Source: Aldehydirespirator sp965221215 (lineage in GTDB: Bacteria; Actinomycetota; Acidimicrobiia; Acidimicrobiales; Aldehydirespiratoraceae). From it: a stretch of DNA of 64,000 nt. Location: positions 2,418,001 to 2,482,000 of the forward strand of contig OZ244872.1 of the NCBI GenBank assembly GCA_965221215.1, written 5' to 3'. Shown here piece by piece: positions 1 through 7,714 of this stretch (the stretch's first letter is position 1; every line of letters begins with the position of its first letter). A program made the position numbers and the translations under genes. The notes beneath the pieces are model-generated. The model was not told the DNA's origin and did no database searches. It saw nothing but the letters and a program-made list of their open reading frames with translations.

Positions 1-205
1 CGCCCGCGATGAGAGCGATCCAGAGGTTCTCGGTCTGCACGCCGGTCCAGAACGCGGTGATGCCGCCCACCAGCATCATCCCTTCCACGCCGAGGTTCAT
101 CACCCCGGAGCGCTCGGTGAGTATCAGCCCGAGCGAGGCGAACAGCACCGGCGTGCCGGCCACGATGGCGCTCACGATCGACAGGATCAGCACGGAGTCG
201 TTCAC
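1..205 (-). CDS. BMP-type ABC transporter, second permease (partial)
   Basis: Only the first 68 codons are in the window; the gene continues past the left edge. The GTG start overlaps the stop of the preceding permease by 4 bp (GTGA). The visible residues form a hydrophobic N-terminal segment followed by LTERSGVMNLGVEGMML, a motif typical of the second permease of nucleoside/simple-sugar importers of the YufQ/NupQ type (BPD_transp_2 family). It is the last visible gene of a lipoprotein, ATPase, permease, permease operon and should form the membrane channel together with the neighbouring permease. Confidence 0.85.
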   Translation of the reverse strand, partial: MNDSVLILSIVSAIVAGTPVLFASLGLILTERSGVMNLGVEGMMLVGGITAFWTGVQTENLWIALIAG

Positions 206-1311
206 GACTGCGCCTCGCTTCCCTCGTCACCGGATGCCGACGACTTGAACACCAAACGGTTGGCCAGGAAGAACTCGCCCGAGGCGACGAATAAGAAGAT
301 CAGGCCCTGCAGCAGGAACACGACCTCGGCCGCCACGCCGATGGTCTGCATGCTGGTTCCCGAGGCGGCCACCGCTCCCAGAAGTATGGCCACCGGCACC
401 ACGCCCAGCGGGTTCAGCCGGGCCACCGCAGCCACCACAATGCCGGTGAAGCCCAGCTCCGAAGAGGAGATGGCGCGCGGGTCGAGGTTGGTCAGCACGC
501 CGCTGACCTCGACAGTTCCCGCCACCCCGGCCAGCGCCCCCGAAAGGGCCAGCACCGACAGGAACTTCGTCTTGACGCTCATTCCGGCGTACAGCGAGGC
601 GGCTATCGAGTCGCCTATCGAGCGCGACTCGAATCCCCAGGTCGTGCCCCGCAGCACCCACCACAGCGCCACCGCCACCAGCAGAGCCAGCACGAAGCCG
701 TAGTGGAGCCGGTAGCTGATCACGGGCAGCTGGGCCGAGTCGGGAAGAATCTTGCCCTGCGGGAAGGTGGCGTCGGGGTCGCGCCAGAAGCTGCTGGAAC
801 CGAAGATCAGGTAGTTCATGAAGTACAGCGCCACGAAGTTCAGCATCAGCGTGGTGATCACCTCGTTGGTGTTGAAGTAGGCCTTCGGGATGGCTGCCAG
901 CGAGGCCCACACCGCGCCTCCGACCGCGCCGGCCAGCAGGATCGCCAACAGCATGAACAGCTTGGGCGTGTCCTCGGGCAGCGCCACCGCCAATCCGCTG
1001 GCCGCAATGGCGCCGACATACAACTGGCCCTCGGCGCCGATGGTCCAGACCCGCATCCGGAACGCCACCGCTGCGGCCAGGCCGGTGAAGATCAGCGGTG
1101 TGGCCAGAACGAGCGTGCGGGTGATCGACCGCCACCCGACGACGCTGGACTCGGCCATGATCCGGTAGGCCTCGGTGGGGCTGGCGCCCGCGATGAGGAT
1201 GACCACAGCTCCGGCCAGCCCGGCCGCAATCAGCGATGCGATCGGGACGCCGATCTGCACCGCCGCGGGGGCCTTGGCCCGGGGTTCTATCGAAATGTTC
1301 GCGATGTTCAT
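202..1311 (-). CDS. BMP-type ABC transporter permease
   Basis: A 369-residue polytopic inner-membrane protein of the BPD_transp_2 family (YufP/NupP-like). Many hydrophobic segments are visible from about residue 20 onward. The N-terminus is cytoplasmic-looking (EPRAKAPAAV), and the C-terminus ends in a charged tail. The ATG overlaps the ATPase stop (ATGA), and its own stop overlaps the next permease start, so the operon is translationally coupled throughout. With the BMP lipoprotein and the double ABC ATPase it forms an importer whose characterised relatives carry nucleosides or purines. The exact substrate cannot be read from the sequence. Confidence 0.88.
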   Translation of the reverse strand: MNIANISIEPRAKAPAAVQIGVPIASLIAAGLAGAVVILIAGASPTEAYRIMAESSVVGWRSITRTLVLATPLIFTGLAAAVAFRMRVWTIGAEGQLYVGAIAASGLAVALPEDTPKLFMLLAILLAGAVGGAVWASLAAIPKAYFNTNEVITTLMLNFVALYFMNYLIFGSSSFWRDPDATFPQGKILPDSAQLPVISYRLHYGFVLALLVAVALWWVLRGTTWGFESRSIGDSIAASLYAGMSVKTKFLSVLALSGALAGVAGTVEVSGVLTNLDPRAISSSELGFTGIVVAAVARLNPLGVVPVAILLGAVAASGTSMQTIGVAAEVVFLLQGLIFLFVASGEFFLANRLVFKSSASGDEGSEAQS

Positions 1312-2846
1312 TGGGCGCGCTCCTTGGCGCCGGTCATCAGCAGCCCGAGCTCCTCGAGATCGAGATTCTCCGGCGTATAGCTGCCGACGATGCGCCCGTC
1401 GGAGATCACGATGATCAGGTCGGACAGCTCGGTGATCTCGCCGAGGTCCTCCGAGAACAGCAGCACCCCCCGCCCGGCGGCGGCCTCGCTGCGCACATGG
1501 TTGCGCACCGCCGCGATGGCCCCGAGGTCCAGGCCCCGCGTCGGCGAGGCCGCCATCAGCACCTGGTGGGGCCGGTTGAGCTCCCGGGCGAGGATCGCCT
1601 TCTGCAGGTTGCCGCCCGACATCAGGCTGACTCGCATCCCCTTGCGGGCGCCGCGCACGTCGAAGCTCTTCACGAGCTTCTCCGCGGTCGAGCCGATGGC
1701 GCGGCTCGACAGCACCCCCCAGCGGCTGTGGGGGCGCTCCCGGTAGCTCTTGAGCACCAGGTTGTCGTCGAGGGTGAGGCCCCTGGCCAGGCCGGTGCCC
1801 AGTCGGTCCTCGGGCACGTAGGCCAAGCCGAGGCGCGAGCGCCGACGGGCGCTGGCCTGCGTCACGTCGGTCGTGCCCAAGCGGATCGAGCCGCTGTCGA
1901 CCGGGCGCAGCCCCGCAATCGCCTCCTGGAGCTCGCGCTGGCCGTTGCCGGACACGCCGGCCACTCCCACCACCTGCCCGGCCAGCACCTGCAGGCTGGC
2001 GCCGTTCACCACCGACGTGCCCCGATCGCCCTTGGCATGGAGATCCTCGACCGTCAGCACCGGCTCGGCCTCGTCGAAGCGGCCCGGCGCACGGGGCGCC
2101 ACGTCGGGGATCTCCTCGCCGCCGATCATCAGCGAGGCCAGCTCAGCGGCCGAGGTCTCGCGGGTGATCACCGGCTCCCCGGCGTTGCGTCCGTGGCGCA
2201 GCACGGTGACGCGGTCGGTCTGGCCCCGGATGTCGTCCATCTTGTGCGACACGAGCACGATGGAGTGGCCCTGCTCGGCCATGTGGCGCACCGCCTTGAA
2301 CAGGTTGGCGACCTCCTGGGGGGCCAGCACCGCGGTCGGCTCGTCGAGGATCAGGATCCGGGCGCCCCGGTAGAGGCGCTTGAGGATCTCGACCCGCTGC
2401 TGCTCGCCCACCGACAGCTGCCACACGTACGAGTTGGGGTGCACGGGCAGGCCGTGCTCCTCGCCGAGGGCGGCCACCTTGCGCTCAACGTCTCGCAGCG
2501 ACAGGCGCACTCCCTGGTCGCGCAGCCCGAGGATCATGTTCTCGGCCACGGTCAGCGACGACACCAGCCGGAAGTGCTGGTACACCATGCCGATGCCGTG
2601 CTCGGCCGCGTCGTTGGGGGAGCGGAAGTTCACCGCCTCCCCGTCGATGGTGACCGAGCCCGAATCGGGCCGGTACAGGCCGGCCAGCACCGAGCACAGC
2701 GTCGACTTGCCCGCGCCGTTCTCGCCCAGCAGTCCGTGCACCTCGCCGGAGCGCAGGTCGAAGCTGACGTCGTCGTTGGCCTTGAAGCCGTAGAACGACT
2801 TGCAGAGGTCGCGGACCTCCAGCACCGTGTCGCCCACGGCGGACAC
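1308..2846 (-). CDS. BMP-type ABC transporter, double ATP-binding protein
   Basis: A 512-residue cytoplasmic ATPase with two ABC domains, as in YufO/NupO and RbsA-like proteins. The first domain is canonical: Walker A GENGAGKS at about 41-48, signature LSVGEQQ at 144-150, Walker B LILDEP at 165-170. The second is degenerate: its P-loop region reads GVSGNGQREL and Walker B reads VLMAASPTRGLD, as usual for this family. The start is GTG, 31 bp after the lipoprotein gene, with a G-rich ribosome-binding stretch. It energises import through the two downstream permeases. Confidence 0.9.
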   Translation of the reverse strand: MSAVGDTVLEVRDLCKSFYGFKANDDVSFDLRSGEVHGLLGENGAGKSTLCSVLAGLYRPDSGSVTIDGEAVNFRSPNDAAEHGIGMVYQHFRLVSSLTVAENMILGLRDQGVRLSLRDVERKVAALGEEHGLPVHPNSYVWQLSVGEQQRVEILKRLYRGARILILDEPTAVLAPQEVANLFKAVRHMAEQGHSIVLVSHKMDDIRGQTDRVTVLRHGRNAGEPVITRETSAAELASLMIGGEEIPDVAPRAPGRFDEAEPVLTVEDLHAKGDRGTSVVNGASLQVLAGQVVGVAGVSGNGQRELQEAIAGLRPVDSGSIRLGTTDVTQASARRRSRLGLAYVPEDRLGTGLARGLTLDDNLVLKSYRERPHSRWGVLSSRAIGSTAEKLVKSFDVRGARKGMRVSLMSGGNLQKAILARELNRPHQVLMAASPTRGLDLGAIAAVRNHVRSEAAAGRGVLLFSEDLGEITELSDLIIVISDGRIVGSYTPENLDLEELGLLMTGAKERAQ

Positions 2847-2877
2847 TGGCCAAACCCCCTGGTGCCGTCGAACAGGG

Positions 2878-4077
2878 CTAGCTGATCGACCCCTCGATGC
2901 CCTCGATGAGCCAGGTGCAGCACAGCGAGCGATCCGCCCACGGGATGGTGTCGCCGTCGGCCACCTGGACGTTGCCCTCGTTGTCCACCAGCGGACCGGC
3001 GAAGAAGTCCAGAGTGCCGTCGATGATCTGCTGTCGCCTCTCGTCGACCAGCGCCAGGATGTCGTCGGTCACGTCGGGGCCGTAGGGGGCGTTGCCGATG
3101 AAGCCGTCGGCCAGGCCGCCGTAGGTGAGGGCCGGCTCCCAGTTTCCGTCGATCATGGCCTGGATCTGGTCGATGTAGTAGCCGCCCCATTCGAAGGTGA
3201 ACGAAGACAGCCAGGCGGTGGGGGCGGCGTCCACGCGGTTGGACGAGTAGCCGATGATGTTGAGCCCGCGGCTCTCGGCCACCGAGGCCACCGCCGGGGA
3301 GTTCAGCTCGTGGGCCAGCACATCGGCGCCGGCGTTGGCCAGAGCCTCGGCTGCCTGCTGCTCCTGGGGCGGGTCGTACCAGCTGTTGATATAGATGACC
3401 TGCACCACCGCGTCGGGATTGACCTCGCGCACGCCGATGGTGAAGGCGTTGAGCGCACGGTTGACCTCCTCGATCGGATACCCGGCGGGATAGCCGATCA
3501 CACCGGACTCGGTGATGCTGCCGGCGATCAGACCGTCGAGGTAGCGCCCGTCCTCGGTCGCTCCGTCGTAGTGGCCCATGTTGTCGCTGGTCTCCCAGCC
3601 GGCCCAGCTCAAGAAGATGGTGTCGGGATTCTCAGCCGCGACGGGCGCCATGTCGGGCTGGTAGAAGCCGGTTCCGATGACCATGTCGACGCCGGCGGAG
3701 GCGAGATCCTCGAAGGCGTTGGTGGCGGTGGGGCCGGCGGACACTTCGGCCACGGTCTGCACGTCGAGACCGGGGAAGGCGGCACGGACCTGCTCGACGG
3801 CCCGGCTGTGGGTGGTGTTCCAGCCGCCGTCCTCGAAGAACCCGTCGAACACGAACGCCACCGAGAAGCCGCTGCCGTCAGAGGAGGCGGCCGGCTCGGA
3901 ATCGTCCATCGGCTCCTCGGCCGCCGGTTCCGGGTCGGGCTCCTCCGCAGTCGGCTCAGATGCAGGCTCGGAAGCTGCGGGCTCGGCGGGGGCCGCTTCG
4001 TCCTCGTCGTCGCCACAGGCTGCAGCTGTGAACGCGAGAACGGCTAGTACTGCCAAGAACCATCTGGCTCGTCTCAT
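2878..4077 (-). CDS. BMP family substrate-binding lipoprotein
   Basis: About 399 residues. The start is set by a GGAGGGAGAC ribosome-binding site just before the ATG at 4077; an upstream in-frame extension to 4125 is less likely. The N-terminus is a lipoprotein signal (RRARWFLAVLAVLAFTAAAC, with C as the anchor), followed by an acidic Pro/Glu/Ala linker. The mature part begins FSVAFVFDGFFEDGGWNTTHSRA, typical of the BMP/PnrA family (PF02608) that binds nucleosides and related purines. It is the first gene of the importer operon and lies divergent from the Rieske reductase gene, with a palindromic operator in the gap. Confidence 0.9.
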   Translation of the reverse strand: MRRARWFLAVLAVLAFTAAACGDDEDEAAPAEPAASEPASEPTAEEPDPEPAAEEPMDDSEPAASSDGSGFSVAFVFDGFFEDGGWNTTHSRAVEQVRAAFPGLDVQTVAEVSAGPTATNAFEDLASAGVDMVIGTGFYQPDMAPVAAENPDTIFLSWAGWETSDNMGHYDGATEDGRYLDGLIAGSITESGVIGYPAGYPIEEVNRALNAFTIGVREVNPDAVVQVIYINSWYDPPQEQQAAEALANAGADVLAHELNSPAVASVAESRGLNIIGYSSNRVDAAPTAWLSSFTFEWGGYYIDQIQAMIDGNWEPALTYGGLADGFIGNAPYGPDVTDDILALVDERRQQIIDGTLDFFAGPLVDNEGNVQVADGDTIPWADRSLCCTWLIEGIEGSIS

Positions 4078-4105
4078 GTCTCCCTCCAAGGGTGCTTTGA
4101 CAGGG

Positions 4106-4124
4106 TGATAACTGCTTCTTATCA
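4106..4124. promoter_or_regulatory. 19-bp palindrome, candidate operator
   Basis: TGATAACTGCTTCTTATCA has perfect 6-bp arms (TGATAA/TTATCA) around 7 bases. It lies 29 bp upstream of the BMP lipoprotein start and 61 bp upstream of the divergent reductase gene. A copy differing at one base lies at 8669-8687, upstream of the NdmC-like gene. The pairing suggests a dimeric repressor or activator controlling importer and oxygenase genes together. No regulator gene is visible in the window. Confidence 0.7.
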
Positions 4125-4185
4125 TTCCGCAGAGACGATTTCAAGCCGTAGCTTGTGACATGACCCGAGCGACCCGGGAGCAGGA

Positions 4186-5982
4186 GTGATTCCACCATCC
4201 AGACGCCCGAGCGACCCGGTGGCAGCCGATCCGTTCACGCAATGGCATCCGGTGGCGTCGGAGCATGATGTGCCCTACCGCCATGTCCATCAGGCCCAGC
4301 TGCTGGGTCGGGAGCTGGCCGTGTGGCGGGCCGACGACGATTATGTGAACGTGTGGGAGAACCGCTGCCTGCACCGCGGGGTGCGCCTGTCGATCGGCGC
4401 CAACGACGGCACCGAGCTCCGCTGCCAATACCACGGCTGGCGCTACTCCAACCGGTCGGCGGGCTGCACCTACATCCCGGCCCACCCGGCCGACGCGCCG
4501 GCCCGCACCATCTGCAACCGCACCTTCGCCTCGGTGGAGCGCTACGGGCTGGTGTGGTCGGGCGAGGACCCGGTGGGCGACCCGCCCACCATCGATGTGC
4601 TCGAGGCGGGCACTCCGTTCGGTTTGCGCAACCTGCCGGTCAACGCCTCAGCCGCGTTGGCCGTGCAGCATCTGCAATCCCACCGCTTCCTGCCCTCGGG
4701 TGCGCTCGACGCGCCGTCGGCGGAGATAACGGCGGAGTGGGCCGACCAGTATGCGGTAGCACTAACGGCCACCGCGGCCGACACGGCGTCCACCGCGGTG
4801 TTCTTCGTGCAGCCGGTCGACTCGGGGCGCTGCATCATCCGGGGCGTGCTGGCCGAGGCGCCCCCCGCCGGTGAGCAGTTGGCGGTGTTGCGCCATCACG
4901 CCACCGAGCTGAACGCTCTGGTCGCCGTCATCGAGGCCGAGGCGGCCGCGGGGCCCGAGCCCGAGCCGATGACCCCGACGCTCCAGCAGGTGCCGCTTCA
5001 CCTGTCGGAGGCGCCGGAGGCGCCGTCGGGTCGCAAGGCGGCGCTGCGGGTGCAGGTGCGACGCAAGTGGCGAACCGCCGAGGGTGTGTCGGCCTTCGAG
5101 TTGTCGCCGCTGGAGGGATCGCTTCCCACGTTCCAGCCGGGGGCCCACATCGATGTGCATCTGCCCAACGGGCTGGTGCGCCAATACTCCATCACCAACG
5201 GGCCGGGCGAGTCGACGGTCTACCGCATCGGGGTCAAGCTCGAGCCCGACTCCCGGGGCGGGTCGCTATGCCTGCACGAGACGGTGCGAGAGGGCGACGT
5301 GCTGGCCATCTCGGAGCCCCGCAACAACTTCCCGCTGCGTCGCGACTCGCTGCGAACCGTCCTTGTGGCCGGCGGCATCGGCATCACGCCGCTGCTGGCG
5401 ATGGCCCAGGCGCTGGACCGCATGTCGCTCGCCTTCGAGCTGCACTGTTTCACGCAGTCCGACGACCACACCCCCTTCGACGAGGTTCTCGGCGGCCTCG
5501 GCGACTCGGTGGTGCGGTATCTGGGGTTGTCGCCCGAGCAGACCGGCAACCAGATCCGACAGATCGTGGCCGAGCACACGCCTCACACCCACCTCTATGT
5601 GTGCGGTCCCGGCCCGATGCTGGAGGTCGTTCGCTACGAGGCGGCCGAGGCGGGATGGCCCGAGGAGGCCGTGCATTTCGAATATTTCAAGAACACCACC
5701 GATATTGACGACTCCTCCACCTTCGAGGTGGCCCTAGCCCGCTCGGCGCTAACGCTGACCGTGCCCGCGGGCGAGACCATCCTCGAGGTGCTGCGAGCCA
5801 ACGGGGTGGGCTTGCCGTCGTCGTGCGAGCAGGGCGCCTGCGGCACCTGCGTGGCCACCGTGCTCGAGGGCGTGCCCGACCACCAGGATGTGCACCTCAA
5901 CGAGTCCGAGCACCGCGCCGGCGAGCGGATCATGACCTGCGTGTCGCGGGCCAAGACCGACCGCTTGGTGCTGGACCTCTGA
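4186..5982 (+). CDS. Rieske-FMN reductase-ferredoxin fusion (NdmD-like)
   Basis: 598 residues from GTG. Domains in order: an N-terminal Rieske [2Fe-2S] domain with C61/H63 and C80/H83 (CLHRG, CQYHGW); a linker region of about residues 130-285 with no mononuclear-iron D-x2-H-x4-H motif; a phthalate-dioxygenase-reductase-type flavin/NAD domain (RQYSI at 332-336, GGIGITPL at 396-403, CGPGPM near 476); and a plant-type ferredoxin with C547, C552, C555 and C585. The order and length match NdmD of the caffeine N-demethylase system (established family knowledge), where the extra Rieske domain serves a partner oxygenase lacking its own. It should pass electrons from NAD(P)H to the oxygenases at 6699-8652. 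A different N- or O-demethylation substrate is possible. Confidence 0.88.
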   Translation: MIPPSRRPSDPVAADPFTQWHPVASEHDVPYRHVHQAQLLGRELAVWRADDDYVNVWENRCLHRGVRLSIGANDGTELRCQYHGWRYSNRSAGCTYIPAHPADAPARTICNRTFASVERYGLVWSGEDPVGDPPTIDVLEAGTPFGLRNLPVNASAALAVQHLQSHRFLPSGALDAPSAEITAEWADQYAVALTATAADTASTAVFFVQPVDSGRCIIRGVLAEAPPAGEQLAVLRHHATELNALVAVIEAEAAAGPEPEPMTPTLQQVPLHLSEAPEAPSGRKAALRVQVRRKWRTAEGVSAFELSPLEGSLPTFQPGAHIDVHLPNGLVRQYSITNGPGESTVYRIGVKLEPDSRGGSLCLHETVREGDVLAISEPRNNFPLRRDSLRTVLVAGGIGITPLLAMAQALDRMSLAFELHCFTQSDDHTPFDEVLGGLGDSVVRYLGLSPEQTGNQIRQIVAEHTPHTHLYVCGPGPMLEVVRYEAAEAGWPEEAVHFEYFKNTTDIDDSSTFEVALARSALTLTVPAGETILEVLRANGVGLPSSCEQGACGTCVATVLEGVPDHQDVHLNESEHRAGERIMTCVSRAKTDRLVLDL

Positions 5983-5997
5983 CACGGGAAGCCAGCA

Positions 5998-6642
5998 ATG
6001 ATCAAGCTCTACGACTACCCGCTCTCGGTGAACTGCTACAAGCAGCGGCTGATCATGAACATCCTCGACGTGGCCTACCAGTCGATCCCGGTGGACTTCT
6101 ACCCCGGCTGGGAGCACAAGGGCCCCGAGTTCCGCAAGATCAACCCGCTGGGCCACATCCCCGTCATCGACGACGGCGGCTACATCCTGTGGGACGCCCA
6201 CGCCATCCTGGTGTACCTGGCGTCCAAGTACGACCCGAGCGGCCGCTGGTACCCGACCGGCGATCCTCCGCTGCTGGGCGAGACCGCCTCATGGATGCTG
6301 TTCGCGGAGGGCACCACCAACACCGCGTCGGCGGCCCGGCTCCACGTGAACCTCGGCTACGACTTCGACCTCGAGGCCTGCCAGGCCGGCGCCCACCGGC
6401 TGTTCCGGGTGCTGGACGAGCACCTCTGGTTCCGTGAGCGCGAGGGCCGCGACTGGGTGTGCTCGGGCCCGCATCCCACCATCGCCGACTTGGCCCTATT
6501 CCCCGATGTTGTGCTGTCGGAGGAGGGCGGTATCTCCCGGCTCGACTATCCGGCCCTGCGGCGCTGGACCGACCGGGTCAAGCGGATCGACGGCTTCATC
6601 CCCATGCCCGGCATCTTCGGTGCCGCAGCCGCCCGGCCGTAG
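5998..6642 (+). CDS. glutathione S-transferase-like protein (NdmE-like)
   Basis: 214 residues, 15 bp after the reductase gene. The N-terminal thioredoxin-fold half contains NPLGHIPVIDDGG and a following D-A-H-A-I-L-V-Y-L helix start; the C-terminal half is all-helical and ends GSRLDYPALRRWTDRVK-like (here SRLDYPALRRW). This is the GST family. In the NdmCDE caffeine N7-demethylase, a GST homologue (NdmE) is needed to assemble the complex rather than for conjugation; adjacency to an NdmD-like gene suggests the same role. Catalytic glutathione chemistry cannot be excluded. Confidence 0.88.
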   Translation: MIKLYDYPLSVNCYKQRLIMNILDVAYQSIPVDFYPGWEHKGPEFRKINPLGHIPVIDDGGYILWDAHAILVYLASKYDPSGRWYPTGDPPLLGETASWMLFAEGTTNTASAARLHVNLGYDFDLEACQAGAHRLFRVLDEHLWFREREGRDWVCSGPHPTIADLALFPDVVLSEEGGISRLDYPALRRWTDRVKRIDGFIPMPGIFGAAAARP

Positions 6643-6654
6643 AACTCAACCACG

Positions 6655-6700
6655 AAGCAGGGCGCACAATTGGGTGAGAGCCGGTCGCGTCGGGGCTGTC
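6655..6700 (+). repeat. partial copy of dispersed ~130-bp repeat
   Basis: The stretch from 6659 resembles the start of the repeat at 49155-49290 (shared GGGTGAGAGCCG and TCGCGTCG segments). It ends inside the stop region of the convergent Rieske oxygenase gene. Only the first third of the element is present. Confidence 0.45.
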
Positions 6701-7676
6701 AGGCGGTGCCGAAGGTGAGGCCTAGGTCTTTGAGCCAGCGGCGGTAGACGACGGCGGTCCGGTCCGCCCTCACATGCCACTCGGCCGCCAGGTCCAGCGG
6801 CAGCAGCTCGGGCCGCTGTGACTCCACGATCGGGATGTCCTGCATGACGATCTCGTCGGCGTAGGCCGAAAAATCCTCGTCGGACAGGTCGTGGTTGTAG
6901 TTCATCGAGTTCCACATCCAGCCGACGCTGTTGCGCTCATCCACCGGGGTCACCGCGAAGTACATGGCGTAGCGGGCCGAGTCTGCGTCGTCAGGGTGCA
7001 GGCTGATGTAGGCGGTCAACGGTCGCAGCACCTTGTAGAGCCAACGGGTGGGCTTGGCCTCACCTGAGCCGTCGGGGTTGGGCGACCAGGTGCTAATGTC
7101 GCTGGCGACGATTCCTGCGGGGCTCGACTCGACCTTGTAGTCGCCGACTTCGGTGTGGTCGCGGTCGCCGAGGATTCCCTCGTGCACGAACGGGAAGTGG
7201 GTGGCGTCGAGGAAGTTCTCGATGACCCGGGGCGCGCTGGCCCCGATGGCGTACGGACCGGCGAGGACGTGGCGGAAGGCGGGGTCGTCCCACTGGTGGT
7301 AGGGGGGCGGCGCCTTGTCGGGGCGGCCGAGCGACGCCCAGATCAGTCCGTGAGCCTCGGTGGCCGCGTAGGTGGTGGCGCAGGCCTTGGCCGGCGGCTT
7401 CTGGTCGGGCCGGGAGGGAACCCGCACGCAGGTCCCGGACTGGTCGTAGGTCCAGCCGTGGTAGGGGCACTCCAGGCCGAGCCCGGTGACCTGGCCCAGC
7501 GACAGGCGGGTGCCGCGGTGCACGCACAGGTCCTTCCACACCATGACTTCGCCGCCCTGGCGCCAAACCACCAGGTCTTCGCCCAGCAGTCGGGCTCCGG
7601 CCACCCCACCCTCACCCAAATCGTCGCTGCGGGCCACCACGTGCCAGTCGTCCACCAGCACCGGATCACTGATCAT
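6699..7676 (-). CDS. Rieske non-heme iron oxygenase (NdmA/NdmB-like)
   Basis: 325 residues. A complete N-terminal Rieske centre is visible (C51-V-H53, C70-x2-H73), followed by a catalytic domain whose mononuclear iron ligands are N154/D157, H160 and H165 in NFLDATHFPFVHEG. The family includes vanillate/phenoxybenzoate-type monooxygenases and the methylxanthine N-demethylases NdmA/NdmB. The start ATG overlaps the stop of a 13-codon relay ORF with a GGAGATGCG ribosome-binding site. It follows the Rieske-less homologue at 7711-8652 in one operon, and its electrons would come from the divergently encoded reductase. Confidence 0.88.
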   Translation of the reverse strand: MISDPVLVDDWHVVARSDDLGEGGVAGARLLGEDLVVWRQGGEVMVWKDLCVHRGTRLSLGQVTGLGLECPYHGWTYDQSGTCVRVPSRPDQKPPAKACATTYAATEAHGLIWASLGRPDKAPPPYHQWDDPAFRHVLAGPYAIGASAPRVIENFLDATHFPFVHEGILGDRDHTEVGDYKVESSPAGIVASDISTWSPNPDGSGEAKPTRWLYKVLRPLTAYISLHPDDADSARYAMYFAVTPVDERNSVGWMWNSMNYNHDLSDEDFSAYADEIVMQDIPIVESQRPELLPLDLAAEWHVRADRTAVVYRRWLKDLGLTFGTA

Positions 7677-7714
7677 CGCATCTCCTTCGTCCCCAGCACC
7701 GAATCACTGATCAT
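7673..7714 (-). other. 13-codon relay ORF between two oxygenase genes
   Basis: The ORF encodes MISDSVLGTKEMR. Its ATG overlaps the stop of the NdmC-like gene (ATGA at 7714-7711), and its TGA overlaps the ATG of the NdmA/B-like gene (ATGA at 7676-7673). It arose from a direct repeat offset by 38 bp (7655-7684 versus 7693-7722, one mismatch) that copied the start region MISD of the downstream gene. The 38-bp offset puts the copy out of frame, creating the stop. Whether it is translated is not known. Confidence 0.6.

Noticed and set aside
1236..2885. 549-residue plus-strand open frame
   Set aside because: Antisense shadow of the ABC ATPase gene; low-complexity His/Arg/Gly composition and no family motif. 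Similar long shadows opposite other genes were also dropped.
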